Positions 33,299 to 36,437 of a stretch of DNA of 36,437 bases are shown here, piece after piece (position 1 is the stretch's first letter; each line of letters opens with the position of its first letter). Made by a program: the position numbers and the translations under genes. Source of the stretch: Microbacterium saccharophilum (GTDB lineage: Bacteria; Actinomycetota; Actinomycetes; Actinomycetales; Microbacteriaceae). The stretch lies in assembly GCF_007992455.1 (NCBI RefSeq), contig NZ_BKAH01000020.1, forward strand, positions 1 to 36,437. Reading direction: 5' to 3'. The notes under the pieces are model-generated. The model saw nothing but the letters and a program-made list of their open reading frames with translations, was not told the origin of the DNA and did not search any database.

Positions 33299-33568
33299 TC
33301 AGTGGTTTCGCAGCATCGAGATCAGTTCCGCCTTGCGCGTGCCGGAGTAGCCGGTCAGGCCCAGCTCCTTCGCGCGGGCGCGGAGCTCGGCGACGGTCCA
33401 GTCCTCGTAGTCGCCGGAGCTGCCGCCGCGGGCACCGACCGCCTTCCGCCCGTCGCGGGCTGCCGCGTTGGAGATGCGTGCGGCCTTCTCCTTCGACGCG
33501 CCGTCCTTCCGGAGCTCCTCGTAGAGCTCGGGGTCCTTGAGGCTGTTCGATCCACGTCCCGCGGGCAT
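33299..33568 (-). CDS. DUF7218 / Rho N-terminal-like small protein
   Basis: The 89-residue protein has an N-terminal part with SLKDPELYEELRKDGASKEKAARISNAAA, as in the actinobacterial DUF7218 group, and a C-terminal SAP/Rho-N helix pair YEDWTVAELRARAKELGLTGYSGTRKAELISMLR, which usually binds nucleic acid. GGAGGA at ideal spacing defines the ATG at 33568. A TAGCGT box lies upstream on the same strand near 33608-33613. It leads a two-gene operon with topoisomerase IB, which suggests a DNA-binding role. Confidence 0.85.
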   Translation of the reverse strand: MPAGRGSNSLKDPELYEELRKDGASKEKAARISNAAARDGRKAVGARGGSSGDYEDWTVAELRARAKELGLTGYSGTRKAELISMLRNH

Positions 33569-33796
33569 GGCTCCTCCTTCAGGTCGTTCGACGGCCGCCT
33601 CCCTCGACGCTAGGGGATGCCGGCCGAGCCGAAGAAGGGGTTGACAACCGCCCCGCCGGCGGCATGCGCCCGCTAGCACCGTTGCCGATACCCCGTCAAG
33701 GGGTGGCGTCGCCTTCACGGCGGGCTCTACGGTTGCGGTACATCAACGCGCTGCTCGTCCCGCTCACCTGCGGCGACGGGAGAACGGGAGCAAGAC

Positions 33797-33961
33797 ATGA
33801 ATCTCGCACTGATCATCGTCATCGTGATCGCCATCATTCTGGCCATCGTCGGCGGTCTGAACACCGCCCTGAACTGGCTGCTGTGGGTCGCCATCATCGT
33901 GGGCGTCATCGCCCTGATCGCGTTCCTGCTGCGCGTCGTACGCGGCGGCAGCCGCACCTGA
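33797..33961 (+). CDS. 54-residue membrane protein
   Basis: MNLALIIVIV opens a highly hydrophobic protein with two predicted membrane helices (about 3-20 and 26-46) and a basic end (RVVRGGSRT). GGAG lies six bases before the ATG, and a textbook intrinsic terminator follows the TGA by 11 bases, which strongly supports a real short gene. A TACGGT box near 33728 could be the -10. Small two-helix proteins of this kind are often stress-induced, but no function can be assigned. The 228 bases between this gene and the divergent DUF7218 gene contain only short inverted repeats (33639-33649, 33690-33704). Confidence 0.75.
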   Translation: MNLALIIVIVIAIILAIVGGLNTALNWLLWVAIIVGVIALIAFLLRVVRGGSRT

Positions 33962-33972
33962 TCCACCCTGTG

Positions 33973-34012
33973 AGACGCCCCCCGCACCTCGGTACGGGGG
34001 GCGTCTTCTTTT
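33973..34012 (+). terminator. Intrinsic terminator after the 54-residue gene
   Basis: A 12-base perfect stem (AGACGCCCCCCG and its complement at 33995-34006) with a ten-base loop is followed by TCTTTT. This is the only classical T-tract terminator noticed in the window. Confidence 0.92.
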
Positions 34013-34024
34013 GGCCGTGGGGCC

Positions 34025-34786
34025 CTACAGGTGCGCCGCGGCGTAGGCGCGGAGCGCGTCGCGCACGAACGCGGCGCCCTCCTCCCCGCCGTAGTTGGCG
34101 GCGAAGCGCGGATCTGCCACGTACATCTCGCCGAGACCCGTGACATAGCCCTTCACGTCGCCGTCCGGATCCGCGGCGGGCGTGCCGGGGATGCCGGTGA
34201 GCCACGCCACGTGCCGCTCCGCGAGCGCCTGCGCCTCCGGAGCCGTGGGCTCGACGCCGCTTCCGGCGACGACGAGCCAGTCACGGCCGAGCGTCTCGGC
34301 ATCCTTCTTCCACTGGGCCTTCTCCGCGTCGCTCATGCCTCGCCACCAGCGGTCACTGTCGCGATAGGCGTTCTCGCCCCAGCGCTGCACGACCTCGTCC
34401 TGGTACTGCGTGTGGTCGAAGCCGTCGAACATGTCCTCTGCCATCAGTTCACCTCCCTCCCCTGCGTCGATGGTCGCCTGCACCGCCGCGATCTGCCGCG
34501 CGAGCCGGTCCTGCTCCCGGCGCAGCCACGCCAGGTGCGCCCCGAGGGCTCGGCGCTCGTCGGTCTCCCGCTCGAGCACCTCGCCGATCTGCGTCAGCCC
34601 GAGCCCGAGCTCGCGCAGCAGCAGGATCCGCTGGAGGCGGACCAGTGCGGCCGTGTCGTAGAACCGGTACCCGTTCCCGCCCACCCGCGACGGAGGCAGC
34701 AGTCCGAGCTCGCCGTAGTGCCGGAGGGTCCGGCTCGTCGTGCCGGCGAGCTTGGCGATCTGCTGGATCGACCATTCATCTCTCAT
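34025..34786 (-). CDS. MerR-family regulator with TipAS-type ligand domain
   Basis: The 253-residue protein has a MerR helix-turn-helix (WSIQQIAKLAGTTSRTLRHYGELGLLPPSR), a coiled-coil dimer helix (about 75-112) and a C-terminal TipAS domain (YQDEVVQRWGENAYRDSDRWWRGMSDAEKAQW and on). TipAS domains trap thiopeptides and related drugs. In TipA a cysteine forms a covalent adduct; this protein has no cysteine at all, so any ligand must be held non-covalently. ATG 34786 follows TAGCGT (34794-34799) by seven bases, a leaderless layout; the GTG three codons earlier overlaps that box. A palindrome just upstream is probably its own operator. Confidence 0.88.
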   Translation of the reverse strand: MRDEWSIQQIAKLAGTTSRTLRHYGELGLLPPSRVGGNGYRFYDTAALVRLQRILLLRELGLGLTQIGEVLERETDERRALGAHLAWLRREQDRLARQIAAVQATIDAGEGGELMAEDMFDGFDHTQYQDEVVQRWGENAYRDSDRWWRGMSDAEKAQWKKDAETLGRDWLVVAGSGVEPTAPEAQALAERHVAWLTGIPGTPAADPDGDVKGYVTGLGEMYVADPRFAANYGGEEGAAFVRDALRAYAAAHL

Positions 34787-34802
34787 GCGTCCCACGCTAG
34801 AA

Positions 34803-34819
34803 CTTGACGCAACGTCAAG
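34803..34819. promoter_or_regulatory. MerR operator palindrome
   Basis: CTTGACG-CAA-CGTCAAG is a perfect 17-base palindrome directly upstream of the -10 of the MerR gene and covers its -35 region. Sites of this type are common for actinobacterial MerR/TipA-like proteins. It is 114 bases from the DUF4097 start. Confidence 0.65.
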
Positions 34820-34860
34820 GTCAAGCGCTCTTTCTGAGCGTTCGCCGCGAGGCCTTCCCT

Positions 34861-34908
34861 ATCGAGATATATCGTGTTACCTTCCTTCACAACGCGATAT
34901 ATCTTGAT
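34861..34908. promoter_or_regulatory. PadR-type inverted repeat at the DUF4097-padR promoter
   Basis: The arms at 34861-34878 and 34891-34908 are 18 bases each and agree at 16 positions when one is inverted; both carry AGATATATCG. The AT-rich core stands out in this GC-rich DNA. A TACCTT box at 34878-34883 lies between the arms, so a bound repressor would cover the promoter. The PadR gene two positions downstream is the likely ligand, giving autoregulation. Confidence 0.65.
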
Positions 34909-34932
34909 CGCCCTCATCATTCAGGAGACATC

Positions 34933-35799
34933 ATGACCCTCGAGAAGTGGATCATCCACCCGGGCGAGACCCGCGTCATCGACCTCGACGACATCCGCAA
35001 GCTCAAAGTCGGGCTCGTCGGCGGCCAGATCGACGTCGTCGCCCATGACGAACCCGGCATCCGCATCGAAGTGCACGCGGTGGCCGTCAAGGACCTCCGG
35101 ATCGAGGCCAGCGGCGACGTCGTGGAGATCGACCACGCACAGCTGCGTTGGGACAACTTCCTCGAGGTGTTCCGCAACTTCGGCACCGGTGGCCCCAAGG
35201 CCGAGATCAGCGTCGCCGTCCCCCGGGGCATCGGGCTGAACCTGGGCGTCGTGAGCGCCAGCGCCCTCGTGTCCGGGCTCGCCACCGACGCGAAGCTCAA
35301 CACGGTCTCCGGCGACATCATCGTCGACGGGCTCACCGGCGACCTGTCCGCCAATGCGGTGTCCGGCGATGTGCAGATCCGCAATCTCGAGGGAGCGCTC
35401 AGCGCGAACTCGGTGTCCGGCGACGTCGCCGCGACCGGAACGATCCGCAAGGCGACGATCGATACGGTCTCGGGCGCCATGCTCGTCGATTCGGTCGGCC
35501 CCACCGAGTCCGTCAACCTCAACACGGTGAGCGGCAATGCCAGCATCCGTCTCGATGAGGGACTCCCCGCCAACTATGTCGTGCGCAGCGTCAGCGGGCG
35601 CGTGCTCGTCGACGGCGTCAAGCGCTCGGGGCAGGGCACGGGGCCCACGACCAACTTCAGCGGTTCCTCGGGCGAACTCAGCGGACGGTTCGTGGACGTG
35701 CGCGCGAACTCCGTGTCCGGCGACGTCACCGTCCTCCGACGCGAGACGGCATCCACCGCCCCCACGGCCGAGGACGCCCCGACACCCGAGGAGTGGTGA
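34933..35799 (+). CDS. DUF4097-family (adhesin-like beta-helix) protein
   Basis: The 288-residue protein contains repeated VSGD-type strands, for example LNTVSGDIIVDGLTGDLSAN, NAVSGDVQIRN, NSVSGDVAATG and NTVSGNASIR. These predict a right-handed beta-helix as in DUF4097. There is no signal peptide or membrane helix, so it should be cytosolic. Family members are usually next to a PadR gene, as here. Its role is unknown. AGGAG at 34923-34927 sets the ATG; the longer frame from 34804 passes through the operators. The stop shares a base with the PadR ATG (TGATG), so the two are co-translated. Confidence 0.88.
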   Translation: MTLEKWIIHPGETRVIDLDDIRKLKVGLVGGQIDVVAHDEPGIRIEVHAVAVKDLRIEASGDVVEIDHAQLRWDNFLEVFRNFGTGGPKAEISVAVPRGIGLNLGVVSASALVSGLATDAKLNTVSGDIIVDGLTGDLSANAVSGDVQIRNLEGALSANSVSGDVAATGTIRKATIDTVSGAMLVDSVGPTESVNLNTVSGNASIRLDEGLPANYVVRSVSGRVLVDGVKRSGQGTGPTTNFSGSSGELSGRFVDVRANSVSGDVTVLRRETASTAPTAEDAPTPEEW

Positions 35800-36422
35800 T
35801 GGCCCCGGTCTTCTCCCACGGCGACCTGCGCCTCTACCTGCTGAACCTGCTCGACGAGTCGCCGCGCCACGGCTACGACCTCATGCAGGCCCTCTCCGAC
35901 CGCACCGGCGGGACCTACACCCCGAGCGCCGGGACGGTGTACCCGCGCCTGGCCAAGCTCGAGGAGGAGGGCCTGGTCACCAAGACCGTCGACGGCCGCA
36001 AGACCGTCTACGCGATCACGGATGCCGGCCGGGCCGAGGTCGCCGCGCGATCGGGCGACCTCGAGGGCATCCAGGCCGGCCTGGCCGACAGCGTCCGGCT
36101 CATCGCCGACGAGGTGCGCGGCAGCGTGCGCGAGGCGATGCGCAGCCTGCAGGCCGACCTCGCGGCCGCGGCGCAGTCCGACCAGGAGGCGGCGAAGTCC
36201 GGCGCATCCCGCGCATCGGCGCCGCCGGACGACTCGCGCACGGTGTCGCGCGAGCAGCTGCATCGCGCCGACGCCGCACTGTCCGAGTTCCGTGCGACGC
36301 TGCGCGCCGACCTGCGCACCCACGTCGCGCGGGGCGGGAACCTCGCAGCATCCGTCGTCGACGACCTGACGTCGGCGCTCGACGAGGCGGCCCGCGCCGT
36401 CACCCGCGCCCTGCGCGGCTGA
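35799..36422 (+). CDS. PadR-family transcriptional regulator
   Basis: The 207-residue protein has the PadR winged helix: FSHGDLRLYLLNLLDESPRHGYDLMQAL, then GTYTPSAGTVYPRLAKLEEEGLVTKTVDGRKTVYAITDAGRAEV. A long C-terminal part with helices follows, interrupted by an Ala/Ser/Pro/Asp-rich linker (about 130-150), giving a vimentin-like dimer region. ATG 35799 is preferred over two GTG codons directly before it because GAGGAG lies at the right distance. It probably represses its own operon through the inverted repeat at 34861-34908. The window ends 15 bases after the stop. Confidence 0.92.
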   Translation: MAPVFSHGDLRLYLLNLLDESPRHGYDLMQALSDRTGGTYTPSAGTVYPRLAKLEEEGLVTKTVDGRKTVYAITDAGRAEVAARSGDLEGIQAGLADSVRLIADEVRGSVREAMRSLQADLAAAAQSDQEAAKSGASRASAPPDDSRTVSREQLHRADAALSEFRATLRADLRTHVARGGNLAASVVDDLTSALDEAARAVTRALRG

Positions 36423-36437
36423 CCGGCTCCGGGGTGG

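Overview
The window is chromosomal DNA of a very GC-rich actinobacterium, most likely a Microbacterium-like member of the Microbacteriaceae. The grounds are codon use, many GTG starts, 4-base ATGA/GTGA gene overlaps, and repeated TANNNT boxes 6-8 bases before start codons (leaderless transcripts). The family content also fits: Rv2578c-type radical SAM, DUF3516 helicase, YkoE-type ECF importer, pirin, VanY-like peptidase. The genus is inference. No rRNA, tRNA, CRISPR, phage or IS element was seen.

Layout. 1-310 is a non-coding block with three copies of a repeat, two direct and one inverted. 311-1564 encodes an unusual fusion of a GNAT acetyltransferase and a GH16-like glucanase fold, convergent with recQ (1618-3684, minus). 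Then, all minus, come DUF1697, a DUF3516 superfamily-2 helicase coupled to a GH3 lipoprotein, a solute:sodium symporter with its small membrane partner, a LytTR regulator and a LytS-type kinase. Just upstream lies cstA with a YbdD/YjiX gene. This 8-14 kb block reads as a monocarboxylate (acetate/pyruvate) sensing and uptake module. A 13-bp direct repeat with a 21-bp period upstream of cstA is a good candidate LytTR site.

14643-19168 (plus) holds a small GNAT-like protein overlapping a pirin, then an S / fused A-A / T ECF importer resembling YkoEDC. 19324-22875 (minus) holds an enoyl-reductase-like oxidoreductase, a decayed MarR fragment, an AMIN-like lipoprotein and an acyl-CoA dehydrogenase with a clear operator-like palindrome upstream. 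A VanY-type carboxypeptidase (23048-24067) is divergent from the most striking locus. That locus is an Rv2578c-family radical SAM gene interrupted by an intein exactly at the third cluster cysteine. It is cut off inside the intein: the rest of the intein and the whole C-extein are missing. It ends in a strong hairpin shared with a convergent DEAD-box RNA helicase whose N-terminus carries 23 copies of an RPARS repeat.

27653-31408 is an RND-family exporter with a 230-residue acidic tail and an 18-bp operator-like palindrome upstream. It is followed by a CrcB fluoride-channel pair, topoisomerase IB with a DUF7218/Rho-N protein, an unlisted 54-residue membrane protein with a textbook terminator, a TipAS-type MerR regulator with a 17-bp palindrome, and a DUF4097-PadR pair preceded by a long inverted repeat.

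No single large new system is evident. The items most worth a second look are the split-cysteine intein remnant with its damage-type promoter, the GNAT-GH16 fusion, the candidate LytTR site, and the disordered repeats or tails on the helicase and the RND pump. All assignments come from reading the sequence; no database search was run.
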